Origin: Aldrovandia affinis
Lineage: Eukaryota > Chordata > Actinopteri > Notacanthiformes > Halosauridae
Assembly (NCBI GenBank): GCA_029706075.1
Contig: JAINUG010000020.1
Span: 5,795,860 to 5,859,859 of the forward strand
Direction of reading: 5' to 3'
DNA: 64,000 nt
A program made the position numbers and the translations under genes. This document shows, piece after piece, positions 24,434-37,663 of the stretch. Each line of letters starts with the position of its first letter. Within the stretch, counting starts at the first letter, position 1. The notes under the pieces were generated by a model. That model saw only the letters and a program-made list of their open reading frames with translations. It was not told the origin of the DNA and made no database searches.

Positions 24434-24711
24434 TAAAAAAAAGACAATAAAAAAAATATATATAAAAAAAAAAAGAATTTGTCTTGTGATTTTTCTCTTG
24501 TGCAAATGTAATATTGTGACCGTTGATCTTTTCATAAGTGTTTAATTAAAAATATATATTGAACATGGCTGAACAGGCACACCGCTTATCTACGGATAAG
24601 AACTGACTCTTAAACCAACGGTACATACAGTAGGTATTGACCAGTTTTGCTAGTCAATTACACTGGTTTCCCCTGTTTGTGTTGCTGCACAATTTTTTAA
24701 AACAAAACATT

Positions 24712-24890
24712 ACATTACATTACAGGCATTTGGCAGACGCTCTTATCCAGAGCGACGTACAACAAAGTGTTAACCGTAGTCAAGAACAGTTTAGCTGAAA
24801 GCCACCCTAGTGGGAAGTACAGTTCCTGGGTGCTAGGAGCAACCACATAGTTAAACTAGGACCCTGATATGGGTCTCATTAAACATGAGC
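24712..24890. repeat. Dispersed teleost repeat with GCAGACGCTCTTATCCAGAGCG motif
   Basis: The motif seen here recurs at 49217, 52832, 35712 and, inverted, at 49815 and 10775. It is the tail shared by several fish SINE and LINE families. The remainder here (to about 24890) is not seen elsewhere in the window. Confidence 0.55.
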
Positions 24891-24899
24891 CTAGAGGTA

Positions 24900-27800
24900 A
24901 AATTACTTTCTACTGAAATTGTGAAGCCATATACAAAATTTTAGTTATTGTAAACATATAGTATTATTGTTAGCGAGCATTTGCTAACAGCATATTCTAC
25001 TAAGCTTAAAATGGATACAGTATGCTGAAAGCGGTTATGCATATACCATGCAGCCATAACCCACAGTGTCCACACCTGTTTTCTGTTTCCCTTGAAAGTT
25101 CACTTGGGTGTAGACGTTTTTTTCCATCTTTTTGAATGGGTATAAAAACAACGACCTCAGTAAAAATATAGTCAGTGTTGTGAAAAGCTGTCCCTTTACA
25201 TTTGTAATTGGGGCCTTTAGAAGATTATTTCTTCATCAGCTTCTCCGCTTCAGCTTCAAGGGGCGGTGTTTGTAACAGCCAATCACATGCGACATGGAGA
25301 GATCCAGAGCACTGTTTCACGAAGCAGGATTGGTAGGTTAGCGAGCTGGGTTTAACACTGTTTTCGGTCTCACGACTGGCTCACACAGGGCTGCGGTGAT
25401 GGGAATGTGAGTGCAATCTATTGCACCAATCACTTGGGAATCATGAGAAAATTACACCGCACTTAATATGCAACCGTACATTTAATTAATTATTGCGCAG
25501 ACCAGCATAACGTCACAAATTAAAAAAATCAATATCATTGTTTTTATTGCAACACAAAATAACAATAGCCCAAATATAAATTCACAAACATTCTGGCCTA
25601 ATCTTTTCATAAAAACTGACATCATTAGTCCGTTGTTCCATACAAATATTCACGTAACAGCCGTTCAGTCGACTTTTCTGTCATTTACTGCTTTCTCGTA
25701 GGCCTATTAATTTACAGTAACCATTTTACTTAGTGTAATCATTTGTCTTTAATATTGCATCACAGAATAACAATCAATATAAGTTCATGCAGCCGTGACT
25801 AACTACAGTTAATTTAGTCCGTTTTCCGACTTAATTTTAACAGGTCTGAAATATTCACGTAGCCTACGCTAACCATTTTTGCTATGTGCTTTCTTTGACT
25901 ACAAGTGCTTTTGATAACATTCTTTGGATTGCTGCATTTGTCCGAGTTGACAATGCCTGCAGCTTGTTCATTGCTTTCCCATTAACAATAACGCTACGAC
26001 TGTTTCATTTCCACGACTTCACATGTTACAGGAATATTCACGTCACACTCACTGAAATTGCTTTTCGACATTAACAATCCTACACTGAATCCATGGTTTT
26101 TTTTGTCTGACGCATAGCTTACTATCGGATTACAGTTGGTCTATTTGTGAATTTCATCGAATATGAGATGTGTCCTTTATAGGAAGAGGCGCCGGGGTTT
26201 GGTTTTGAAAATGTTTATCACCTCATCATAATCTAACCTGATTTACCCGATTTCACTGTCCCAGGATAGCGTTGCTCTCTCCGGTGGTGACGGCTAACGT
26301 TATTGCTTATACACTGCGATCGCACTGGATTGTACTGTACCATACTGTCCAGCTCTATATGTGCAAGTGATGCTCGTGGCAATGGCACTTTAGTTTGGGT
26401 GACTTCAGAGGGAAATTAATCAAGTCTGTTCCAAGCACTAATATAGCATGCTATATTCAAATAATAATAAAACTGCAAGGACTGAACTGCTTCCTTTTCT
26501 TATAGCTTCTGTGTCCATAAAACAAATGCTCAGAAATGGTCAGAATATCCACTATTTAGATCAACAATTTTCATTACATTTGGCTGTGGTAATATATACC
26601 CATCTCTTTCAAAATGGGAGCATATCAGAAAGTGATCCATGTTGATATTGTATGTCTTAAAATATATATTTCCTATGCTACAGAACATAAACATTTATGA
26701 AACTAAGACATTTATGAAATTTGACACATCAACAAAAAAAGTGGTTTATCTGGCACACATCAATTATCCAGTATATTTTTGAGAAAACTCCAAATAGATT
26801 TTTTCATTTATTGTTAGTCTTTATGCTTAAAAGGGGCCACTTTTTATGTGTATTATTTTAAACAAAGCAAGATTCAACACTTCAGACAAAAAAAAAAGAT
26901 TTGAACAGTCATTTTCAAGCAAATTACAAAAAATATTATTTGACAATGAACCACCAGGGGGAGAGAGAAGAAACGGTCAGTCAAGAAACGTTTTAACACA
27001 CTCGAAATGCGAAATACATACAGCAAAATACATTCTGTTCAACTGAATAGCTGCTGTAATAAATTACACCAGTGGTTCAACCATCATTCACCATTCAGTG
27101 ATCTCTTTTATTATTCTGCTACATTCAATGCCTCTGTTATACATAAATGCTTGCTTCTTTTCTAAAGTATTATAGTATACATAACACAAGATAAAGGACA
27201 CGTAGGGAAGTTCTCTGAAAGAAAATAATATTTTGCTTTTGCATTAACATGTACATATGTCTAATTGCCACTTGAAATTCATGTAAAGTTCTCTGGTGGA
27301 AGAAAAGTAATTTGATTGGATGTACTCATAAGCATACACAAAGGAGATGGTGACCGTTATGGCCTGTTTATGGTAGTATAAAGTGGAGGACAGTGGATCA
27401 CAAACCCATGTTTTCCCTGAATAATGAGTGAGAAAATCACACTTTACACCCATCAGTAGTGATTTTGCTGCTTGACATTATTTAACATTATTTATGACTT
27501 ATAACTTAACATAATCTGCGATATTGTTAGCTTGTACAGTAGACCATTTGGCACCGACCACTTCTCTACAGTTTTCTACAGGGCCTCTAATGCAACTGCA
27601 AAGCACCAGTCACCTTAAGTCACCTGAATCCTGACCGTTTCAATGTCCCTCTCCACCTGCGAACAGTTAAGCATTCTTATCTAATTCCGTACCTTATATC
27701 CTGGAAAAAGACAATGGACAAAACAACACAAAATGGAAATAAAATACAACCTCAGTGACAGATATATGCAAGAGTTAATGACATCTCTTTGACAATGATA

Positions 27801-28880
27801 ATCCTTGTGCAATTTACATGCATGCTTGAATTCAGTTCAGGTGTACCAACAGTGTGGGGCAAAACAAATTCAGAAAAAAAAATCAAGCAAGGCAGCATAG
27901 CCATGGGAGCACTAACAAACTCGTTATAAAAATGTCATGTCATCTAAGAGCACCTCCTGAAAGTTTAGTGCTAAAACAAAGAACACTCTTCGGTTTTGTG
28001 TCTTATTTTCACTAATAAACATGCAACCTTTGTTCACTCCTTGGTATAGTGTTGGTATCAGCTGTATCCATGGAGATTGATTGTATGTATGCGTAAATAT
28101 CATCAATCAGCACTTCAGCAGAAGATTCTCCATGTGGTATTCTGAAAAGGGTCGAACAATTTGTTATATTTCTTGTGCCTTAAATTCTACACCAACACAA
28201 TTTGGTTCCACTTTAGTGCTAACACATTTGGCAGTTTTGTCCTCTTGTTGAATGTATCCTGAAGGGCAGTTGTCAGCCATGAATTGTCTGGAAAAAACTT
28301 TTGAATAGTACAGGTAATGTATGTAAATAACCTTGGTAAGCTTGTGCTGAAGAAAGTGCCCTTTCCCATCACCCAGGGCCATTTGTGTTGCACCAAAGCT
28401 GGGCTTGGCATTTCACAATTGTAAACTATGAATACTGAGCCTAACCATTAATGTACATCAGGTTTATCTAAAGCCAAAAAACGTAATATGAAAACTCTGC
28501 TATTGATGTCAAAGGTCAATCGCATACTGACATCTCTGTTATTCCCACATGTCACTCCAGCTGTCACAGTGATGTGTACTGTTTTGTATATGTCTTGTAT
28601 ATGTACTTGTTATAGGTAGGTACCTGCAGTAATGGAAATAGAATTAAGTAAAGCGTATGTTTCACAGTTCTTCACAAAGGTCATGAGTATATAAAATAAT
28701 TCAACAAATATTCCCTTCATGTCCCCAAGTTCCTCCTGTTCACATTTTAACAGATCATTTACTGTAGCAACTGTAGGAATCATATGTTAAGCATAATTAG
28801 TCAATTATTCTTTTTAGCTTTTCTAGATGAAACTCTCTGTAGGTTTATTTTAATATTAAGTTTAGCCACGCAGTTTATCT
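24900..28880. other. Intergenic region, no gene recognised
   Basis: About 4 kb of AT-rich sequence without a plausible exon or long frame. A segment near 25300 (CACTGTTTCACGAAGCAGGATT) resembles a terminal part of a fish DNA transposon, but no partner end was found. Nothing else is supported. Confidence 0.45.
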
Positions 28881-28896
28881 AATAAAGGTAATAGCA

Positions 28897-29205
28897 GCCT
28901 TCCGGGTGGCCTAACGGTAAGAGCGTCCGACCCTGACCTGGAGTGCCGCTAGGGGGTGGCAATTGGCTGTCTGCCTCAGAGGGAGAGCCGGCACAAGCTT
29001 GTTGAGGACCGGTAAGGTGACCTGGTAAACATAGTTGGGTGAATCCAGTGTTGGAAGAGGCTGATCATTGCAAAAAGGTATTAGCTTGTTCCTTCAGGGC
29101 GGGCCGTGAGTTTGTGGGGGAGGGTAAATCAAAAGAATTAGAGGGTATAATTGGCCACTAAATTGGGAAAAGAAACAGGGGGAAAATCTGAAAAAAATTT
29201 AAATA
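28897..29205 (+). mobile_element. tRNA-derived SINE with 16-bp target duplication
   Basis: The element begins GCCTTCCGGGTGGCCTAACG and shares the later GTGCCGCTAGGGGGTGGCAATTGGC block with the other SINEs. It is bracketed by AATAAAGGTAATAGCA at 28881-28896 and 29206-29221. The region between the A box and the shared block is shortened, with the B box missing. Confidence 0.8.
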
Positions 29206-29221
29206 AATAAAGGTAATAGCA

Positions 29222-30745
29222 TGGAATTATATATAAATTAAACATAAATTATACAAACAATCAGTGCTTAAAAAAGCAAAACAAAGACATACCAGTTCAA
29301 ATTCACAACAAATGGAACAAATAAATGCAGGTGATAAGCAGTTTAAAGATCTGTCATATTTAATTTCATGACACAACACACCCTCAGGTTTTCTGTGCCT
29401 TGTGTTCAACAGTAGCCACTGAATGTGAGACCCAGGCAAACAACATAGACAATTTTATTGCAGAGAGATTAGCGCTGTTTAGGAAAAGTAAATAACCCAC
29501 TACTAATAATTCATGAAACATCACAATTGAAGTAATATGGAACCTAGAGAATATGGCACAGGTATGGTTTGTTGGAGTTAGCAAACAGATGAGAAGTGTG
29601 AATGTATTGCCGGTGAATCTATTGCAATATCCAAGAAATTCAAGTCAATATGTCTTTAAACTTTACACTACACTACCTTTGTGGTAAACAAATACAGTTG
29701 TGTCAAACTGATTGAATGATTATTGTCTCTTTGTGAAATGAAATCTTACAAGTGAATTATTGTCTGATCTTTAAAAAAAATTGCAATAATATATTACACA
29801 ACAACGAGCAAAGATGACCAGCATGCCAATTCTTTTTGTTTTCTCCCTCATTTGACAATCACAATATTTGATCCAATTTGAATATGAGATGTACACAAAA
29901 ACATAAAGGGAAAAATTATATTTATTTTTAGAAAGGTAAATCAAGATATGAAACATTCAAGATAAAGGCAGATAAAGACAAAGCATTTGAGTGTAAACTA
30001 GGTCTTTGTCTGCAGGAGTACCAGCTTGCCAGCAAAAAACTGTAAGAACAATAGATCTTATTAGGGTTTATCCCCCAAGGTAAATGTATGGCTTTTGCGT
30101 ATATGTGCATTTGTGTGGTGGATCTTAGTTATTGTCTGTGTGTGTAAAATGCTGAGCTATTCATCTAAGATAGCTGACTGCCAATTTCATTGCTTTTACC
30201 ACACCTACGATTTGGTACCTTCAAACAACACAACACTCATGCTATAATTAAAACAAAAGTGGAATAATTTGCTAAATAAGTGAAAAAGAAAACTGAATTC
30301 ATTGTTTGCAGTCATATTCTTTTTCCTCTGTAGTGGTGTACAGGAGTACTGGGGTTTTCCAAGCAACCAGACAGACAGTCCCTCACTCTACCTTGGTCTT
30401 ACCATCAACACCAAGCACCCACCACACTGTCACACCAGTCCTTCGTTGTGTCACTTTTTGTGACCTCCCTGCCCCTATATATGGCCTGCACAAACATGCA
30501 GTTTAAAGGAGTTTTGTTTTCTTCTGAAGGCCGAGTTGTCACAAACCCAACTTATTGCTGGCCTTCCTACAATAAGAGCCCAGAGGAAGAAAGGACAATG
30601 GTTCTCTACACCCACGGATGAGTGACCGAGTGGGGAATGAGAGAATGTCATAGCAGGCCCCCCATGGTGAGCAAATCTCTGCGTCTCAGACGGCCTCCTC
30701 AGATTTTCTCAGTCTATCAGAGAAACTGAGCGAGGGGCCTGATGC
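29222..30745. other. tmcc2: tmcc2 3' flank and probable 3' UTR
   Basis: No coding potential is visible. On the minus strand this lies directly after the tmcc2 stop. AATAAA signals on that strand occur near 29924 and 29455, either of which could end the transcript. Choice between them is not possible from sequence. Confidence 0.35.
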
Positions 30746-33700
30746 TCAGCTGGGCCTCAGCCAGTGCTCCAGGAAGTCCCAGTGTTTCCAGAGTGAGAAC
30801 AAGAAGAGCGCCAGGAGCACGGTGGTCCCGACACGTGCCCGCGTCTTCATCAGTGGCGTGATGAAGCTGGCCAGCGTGGACACGAAGACCAGCAGCACGG
30901 CCATGAGGGTGAGGATGATGTTGATGAACTTCCCCAGCAGGGCCCGGGCATTGGCGTTCTCCACCCCCTCCAGCTGCACCACCTGTTGCTGCTGCTGCTG
31001 CAGCTCCAGCTTGGTGATGCGCGTCAGGCACGACTCCACCGCTTCCTGCACGCACAGACCAAGGTCACATGATCAGGTTGGGGGCCGGACTCTCACATGA
31101 ACACTGAGGTCAATGGAGGACAGAGGGGTGCAATAAACTAACAATGATGTGATAAACTGACACGTAAGCTTTATTGTGATAATAATAAACCTTGCACAAT
31201 TCAAAAGAAACATTTAATGATTATGGTTTGCTTATTAAGATTTGAGACTTGAGAAAGCTTCTAATGAATCCTTTGGATTCCCTTGAAAATAAGGGAATAT
31301 TATGATTATGTCCTATGTAACAAATATTTGAATGAATGAATGAATGAATGAATTCATTTTATGTCCGATACTCAAACACAATTTTTATGCACATAACCCT
31401 GGAGCATTACATCTTTTGACCTTTGAAGTACATGCAAAGGTGACAATTTTCATCTCTTTGTTCATGAAATTCCTCTGTCACAGCATATTATATGTTGTGT
31501 TTATGCTCAAAAGCCAAAGATTGTTATTCCCTCTAGTGAGTGACAGTTATGATATTTCATGGTGCAAAAATTGTGAATCTAGGGGCCTCCTGGGTGGTCT
31601 AGTGGTTACAACGTTCAACACTGGCCACTGCAACCGGGGTTCGATTCCACCGGCCACGCCAGAGTTGGCTCTGGCCAGGAGTGCCACCATGGGGGGTCAA
31701 TTGACTGTCCGCCCCAGGGAGGGGGGAGGGAAGCCAACAGGAAGTTTGCTGCGTATAGGAGTGACTCTGGAGTACCGGAGTTACGGTCGACAGCTTGGTG
31801 AGTGCCATCTCGGAAGAGACGATACTTCGCCTTTGTTACTGCCAGTCACAGGGCTTCGGCAGCGAACTCACAATACGAGGGGGGGATTGACATGAAAAAT
31901 AGAGGGTGAAAATGGGATAAAATCAGAAACAAATTATTTTTTACAAATTGTGAATCTAAGCAGGAGATAATTCCATTATAGCTGTGATTCGTTATATTGT
32001 CTGTATGTTTGCAGACTTTCACTGGGTGTGAATAATTAAATTAATTTATAATTAAATGTAAATTCCCATTTTTTCATGTAATTAATCAAGGATTTCCAAC
32101 AACATTTTTGGAATCAATTTTTATATCAGATTTCTTTTTCTCTCAATTTGGAATGCCTGATGATATTCGTGCTAGGCCTGTTTCATCCCTGCTGTTTCAT
32201 CCCTGTCCAATTTGGGAGAGCGCAGACAAAAATATCTATATGGGTTAGAAAAACGGTAATTTAGTTTTTGCATATCTAGCTCAGAAACATTAAGACTAAA
32301 GGCCATATTTCCTAAATAATTTAGAAATAAATGTATAAATGTGTGTGGGATTGGTACGCAGACCTGTTTAACACCCTCAAAGTCACATAATAACATTTAG
32401 GGACATCTTACTGCAAAGCAGGGAACCATGCATGCGGGATCAACGTGGACATATGACACATGACAATAGAGCATAAGAAAAAGTATAAAGTATAAAAACC
32501 CTGTGGTATCTCATGGAAATTCCACCCCCCTGCATCTCACCTGCATGTCACTAGCTCTCTTGTATGACTGGTAGCCTCTCACCTGTATGTCTCTAGCTCT
32601 CTCATACGACTGGTAGGCAACCTTTTCCTCCATGCTGGCGAGCTCCTGCTTAAGGTTGGTCATTTCATTCTGGTGTAACTCCGTCAGGTCATTAAGCTGC
32701 TCCTCCAGACGCTCATACCTGCGCAGAAAAGCACAGTGAACACAGTTGACGATGCAAAAGACCGAAACAAATTTATGTGCTCACCGGTAACAAAGAGAGG
32801 CCCGTCTCAGGATTTGAAATCAAGGCTAACTCAGGCAAAGCTTCTGAAACCCAGTTCTGCACCTGTATCTCTCCTCCTGGAGGCACTGGGTCATGTAAGA
32901 GTAGTCGCTCTGCAGCTGCGCCTTCATGTCCTCGATGGCGTCCTCCAGATGTGCCTGGCTGGCCTTGATCTCCTGCAGGGCCTCCAGCAAGGCATCCCAG
33001 GAACTGTGGTGATGGATGTCTACCATGTTGAACTTTGGGCTGCCCATTGTCGGCCCCAGGCCTGAGACTACTCCCACCCCGGAGTTGCTGCCGGCGGCTG
33101 ACCCGGAAGTGGCGCTGGAGCACTCGTCGTCACTGCCGTACTCAGGGCTAGAGACCAGCGTGGCACTGCCACTGAGGGCACGGGGAGTGTCCACCGGGTT
33201 GGGGTCCTCCAAGGTATCCTTCAGCTGGGCGATGTTGTCGGCACTTCCAAACTTGTTGCGTATCAGGCTTGCGAACTCACGTGGCTTGGAGACCACGGCT
33301 GTGTGGGACAGGGCGGACACCCCTCCCTTGACCCCCTCCACCACACCGCCCCCGAAGCCGCTGATTCCCGCTCGGACGTTGGCCCCCACGTCCTTCAGGC
33401 CCTGCTGCATGTCCCGTAGGACATCTTTTGGCTGCCGTGCGGGACCATTCTACAGAGAGGGGGAAAAGGGGACGGGAGAACATGGAGTGGAGAGTTGTTT
33501 GGGGAAGGAATAGAGAAGGATGCGGCTCCATCACTACAATAATAAATAGTTCACAAAGTCGGAATATGCCTTACCACACCGCATCTATTGATTTTTTAAC
33601 TGCATGAAAAATCCATGGATGTGTTCCATTACCAAAACCAAACCACAGTCAGTTTATAAATGTCTGAAAGTTGCACAATGAATAAAAAAACCATGTTTGT

Positions 33701-34166
33701 TTGAGCCAAGCTGAGAATATTTACACAAAGGGTATGAAGACCCTGTGACTGTGGGAGGGCTCACCTGCTCAATCTCTTTTAGCTTCTTGTGGTAGTGCTC
33801 AAGTTTCTTGTGCAGGTGGGCAATAGTCTGTGCTGACTTCTGGTTCTTCTTCTCGAAGACCTGCTTGATGCGCGAGGCCTGCTGCTTGTCGGCGTTGTGG
33901 GCGAGCTTCAGGTACTCAGCCACATTCTCATCCCGGGCCTCCTGCTCCACGCGGATCTGCTCTGTGATCTTCAGGATCTTCTGCTGCAGGTGGTCAATGG
34001 CCACCCGTGTACGCTGGGGGTCGGGGGCCTCGGCGGCATCCAGGCTTATGTTGCCATCTGAGCCGCCATGGCTGGTGGTGGGAGGCAGCCCCAGGGTGGT
34101 CGCCTCACCCTTATCCAGCTGATGTGGGGAGGACAGAGAGAACGGGCGTGGCGGATCAGTGTCCAT
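30746..34166 (-). CDS. tmcc2: Transmembrane and coiled-coil domain protein 2 (four coding exons seen)
   Basis: TMCC proteins are ER membrane proteins with long coiled coils and two C-terminal membrane segments. Exons in gene order are 34166-33765, 33449-32863, 32718-32583 and 31045-30746. Splice sites and phases agree, giving 474 residues. The first exon holds a coiled coil ([20 protein letters not shown] to LKEIEQ). The second has [40 protein letters not shown] and a Ser/Gly-rich linker. The third has [19 protein letters not shown]. The last has a six-Gln run, then two hydrophobic segments around [20 protein letters not shown] and [13 protein letters not shown]. The ATG at 34166 (MDTDPPRP) has a good Kozak context, but an acceptor at 34119-34121 would splice an upstream exon to LDKGE. 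The long N-terminal exon of mammalian TMCC2 was not found. TMCC1 is a less good match. Confidence 0.85.
31582..31944 (+). mobile_element. tRNA-derived SINE in the last tmcc2 intron
   Basis: Starting GGGCCTCCTGGGTGGTCTAG, it carries an A box and the B box GGGGTTCGATTCC. AAATTGTGAATCTA flanks it at 31568-31581 and 31945-31958. It is the fullest member of this SINE family in the window. Confidence 0.85.
32541..32624 (-). repeat. tmcc2: 42-bp tandem duplication of a tmcc2 exon end and its splice donor
   Basis: The last 42 bases of the third exon (32624-32583) are followed by a diverged second copy (32582-32541). Both end in a CAG|GTGAG donor. Use of the distal donor would lengthen the exon by 42 bases in frame, adding [14 protein letters not shown] after [11 protein letters not shown]. 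Confidence 0.8.
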
Positions 34167-34169
34167 TGC

Positions 34170-35820
34170 TGGCAGAAAAATGTCTCAAACCACCCGTCTT
34201 CAAGCCCTTTGGAGTTCCAATAGGTTGAATTTGAGAAGGCCAGCTAGTCCAAACTCTCATGCGCTGTTGATATCAAAAATTGTATTTATAGTTACAGGAA
34301 GTGGGTTACAGGCAGTGCCTAAATTAGGCCATTTAAAATTATTTGACATCTAAAATTAAGAAAGGTACCAGTTCTTTCCTGTAGGCCTACTTTTATTTTA
34401 ATTTGTGCTGCACAGTTGATGTTTTTATTAGTTTACAGCAGACTGCATTTCTGCTCCAGCAGGCAGATGAACTAATGTTTAAGACCATTTCAACTTATGC
34501 TTCATGTCATTTCTTAAACAGGGAGAAACAAGGTTTGAATGATATAATCAATTTAACTTGTTGCTGAAACTGTTGAATGGCAAATGTGTTTACATTTAAA
34601 AGCCTAACTGGCAGGAATGGCATTTCTGTTTTCATCTGAATAGTGTAATAGACAAATAAAGAGGGTATTGCTGCTATTATTATTTTGCTATACTGTACTT
34701 GGAAAATATTCATGAGAAATGAATATGAATTGCATGAATAGTTCATTAATGAAAACAAATAAAATTATTGTTTATAACAACTTTTTATCTTCCTTACTTA
34801 TCTGGGAATAAAGTTACATGTGGTGTCCCACAAAGCTACATTCTTGGACCATTACTTTTGTAATTCTGCCACACTGAGATATTATTTGCTATGCTTAAGC
34901 CTGTAATGTAATGTAAGATATAATTTTCTCTCTCTGAGAGAAAATAATATCTACAGATGGACCAGTGCACTGAGTTTCGTGTGCCAGGACATTTATTAAA
35001 ATTAAGGTTTTTGGAAATAAGGCTTGGTTCAAAGTGAATAGTGAAAAGTTTGCTTATGTTTTAGTAAGGTACACCTCAGTACAACAATTCTGGAAACTGG
35101 AAGCCACTGCAACACACAAATCCATTGTTAAGAGACATTATTTAAAGCCAAAATATCAACGACCAGCAGCCCACTGAAGAACTCTTATGGAAAAGGGGTT
35201 ACTTCCCAATTACATTTACACTCCCCTGCAGAGCACTAGCAGTTCAAAAACATTGTTAGCAGCTAACAAAGTTAGATTAGTCAGTCGATCAGCTTAGGTT
35301 AGTTCTTGTAAATAATATCACTTTGTACTCTTTATTTATAATAGTTTTCTCTGTTTTTGGGTTGTTCATATAGTAATTGTTGTTAGCATCATCGTTCGCT
35401 ACACAAACTAATTTGCTTTTAGTGGTGAGAGATTACCACTAGGTGTGCTTAAGTACAGTAGTTCAGAGCAGGACGTCCTGCCTGCTCCCTGTGAATGTAT
35501 GGGCTATTCTCACTTCCCTGACAATTGTTGCAATACAATCTAATAAAAACAAAATGTATAGCTTGATGGCCTGTATTTTCGGACACTCTTATTGGTTAAC
35601 TGTAACACTATTTACGGTTATATACACAATTATCGGTTATATTTGTATGTAAGTATGATTAAATTACCCTTCGGTGAAATAGGTCTGGAAATATACATTG
35701 ACATTTAAGGCATTTAGCAGATGCTCTTCAATTAAATTCAATTAAATCAAAAACTATGATTTAACACATAATGCTTTGATACCTGCTATGGTACTGTAAC
35801 TATGTTGGTTTACTTCAATG
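34170..35820. other. Upstream flank of tmcc2, no gene recognised
   Basis: The sequence is AT-rich with no exon-like frame on either strand. A GGCATTTAGCAGATGCTCTT fragment near 35710 is a remnant of the dispersed repeat tail. The missing N-terminal tmcc2 exon is not recognisable here. Confidence 0.45.
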
Positions 35821-36012
35821 TACTCACCACCAGGCAGGCTGCTGAGGATTCAATCAAACTTTCTCTTTGAGGTTGCTGTGCTTTCACCCTTCTGTCCAGT
35901 TCAACCCAAACCAGCTTGATGAGGTTTAAGTCTGGCGACTGTGCTGGCCATTTAATGATTTGAAGCCTACCATCTTGTTCTTTTCTTCTAAGGTATTTCT
36001 GACATACACTAT

Positions 36013-37532
36013 GGGCCCTATTTTGGTGAATTAGGACGGTGTCGGTAACGCAGACAAAAAGCGGTGGCGCTTTAGGGCGTGTCTAACACAATTTCGGTCA
36101 TTTCGTGACTTAGGACGATAGTGCACCTCCGGCGCAGTTGTAAAAGAGGTTGGATCAACTTAAAACAAATACATGTGGGTGTGGTGGGGGTTTGGTTTCA
36201 TAATGGCCAATCAGAACACCTATTTTCTATCCCTTTAAATACCAGTGCGCTAATGCTATAGCAAATTGGCAATTTCCTCACATGGATGACAGTTTTTGCG
36301 CAGCTGCGCCAGGGGCGCTTCTCAAAAGCGGAGAGTGAGGAGGTGCGGAAAAGTTGACGCGCAAATCAGAGGGGGAAAACAAGGCGAACATTAATTTGTT
36401 ATTTTCACGATTTGAGTTTATATCTTGAGACCTACATTGTTAAAAGAAAGTGTTTTATTTTACCATCTCTTTTTTTCCTTATTTGTTGGTTTTCCAACTT
36501 AAAAAACAACGTTTCTTTTCTTCTAACTTAATGTAATTGTTAAATGAAAAGCAATAAATGAAAAAACTCACAACTGCAAGTAGGCCTGTTTCATTTATGT
36601 TCGTCATGCAGTAGGCCTACATGCGTCACCCTGGAGTGTGCATCACAAACCACCTGGATATTAATGAATTGGACCCCCTTCCGATTCACATAAATGATAC
36701 CATGATCAGATGGTGCGCGCAACTGCACATGTGTGCAGGGAATCCACATTGTGTATAAAAATCCTGTTTAGTTCTCTGCTGGCTGTCGGGTGTAGGAAAA
36801 GTCATAAACTAATTTGCATGTTGGACAAGACTGGAAGAAACTGCATGTACAGCCGAACTGATAGCCGTCTGGCCAACACCGGCTACCAAACCCAGGGTAT
36901 CGCTCACGGTATCGCCTTCGGCGTATAATTATGTACTCCATTTTCTGTAGTACAAATGGAAAGAACGCACTTTCATATAAGAAAAACAATGTGCATACAA
37001 ACATATATTTATTTAACAGGTGTATCTTACTGAACGGTAGCGATGGATGGCCTGCTGGCTTCAGTCTTTCATGTCCGTGCATTGAATAACCACAAGCTGT
37101 GGTGAAATAGTTTTTAGCTTAATCACTTGCAAGTTACCCATGGATTGGACGATTTGCCTCAACATGGGGGGGAATTCACAATATTCACAAAACATTCTCA
37201 TGTGATTTCAGATAACCTTATGTTCATATGTGCGCATCAATAAAGTCACCAAATTGCACAGAGTGCCAGCGTTTGCGCTAAGAGGTGGTCTAGTTGGACG
37301 TTAACGCAAACTCATTATTTGACACCAAACTTGCATAGCACCCGACTGTTTTCATTGTCACACCCCTATTGCGCTGCCCAACCCATAGTCGCCATAAACG
37401 CCTTCATTGCGCACCACGAAATTGCCAAACTCGGCGGAGACGGGAAATATTCCGTTTGTGACAGACGAAACTGGCAATTCGCCTGCGCTAGGGCGTTATG
37501 CGTCACTTAGCGCCGGCACGAAAATAGGGCCC
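36013..37532. mobile_element. Harbinger-like non-autonomous element in the Tc1 terminal repeat
   Basis: The ends are GGGCCCTATTTT and AAAATAGGGCCC, flanked by TAT at 36010-36012 and 37533-37535. A 3-bp duplication and GGG-type ends fit PIF/Harbinger. It is 1.5 kb with no transposase frame, and has mirrored GC-rich subterminal blocks with GGCGC motifs. Excision in silico restores TACACTATATGGCC, the intact Tc1 end. Confidence 0.75.
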
Positions 37533-37663
37533 TATATGGCCAAAAGTCAGTGGACCCTACTAATTATTGAGTTCAGGTGTTTCAGCCACACCCATTGCCA
37601 ACAGGTGCATAAAATCCAGCACATAGCCATGCAATCTCCACAGACAAACATTTAGAATTTAGA

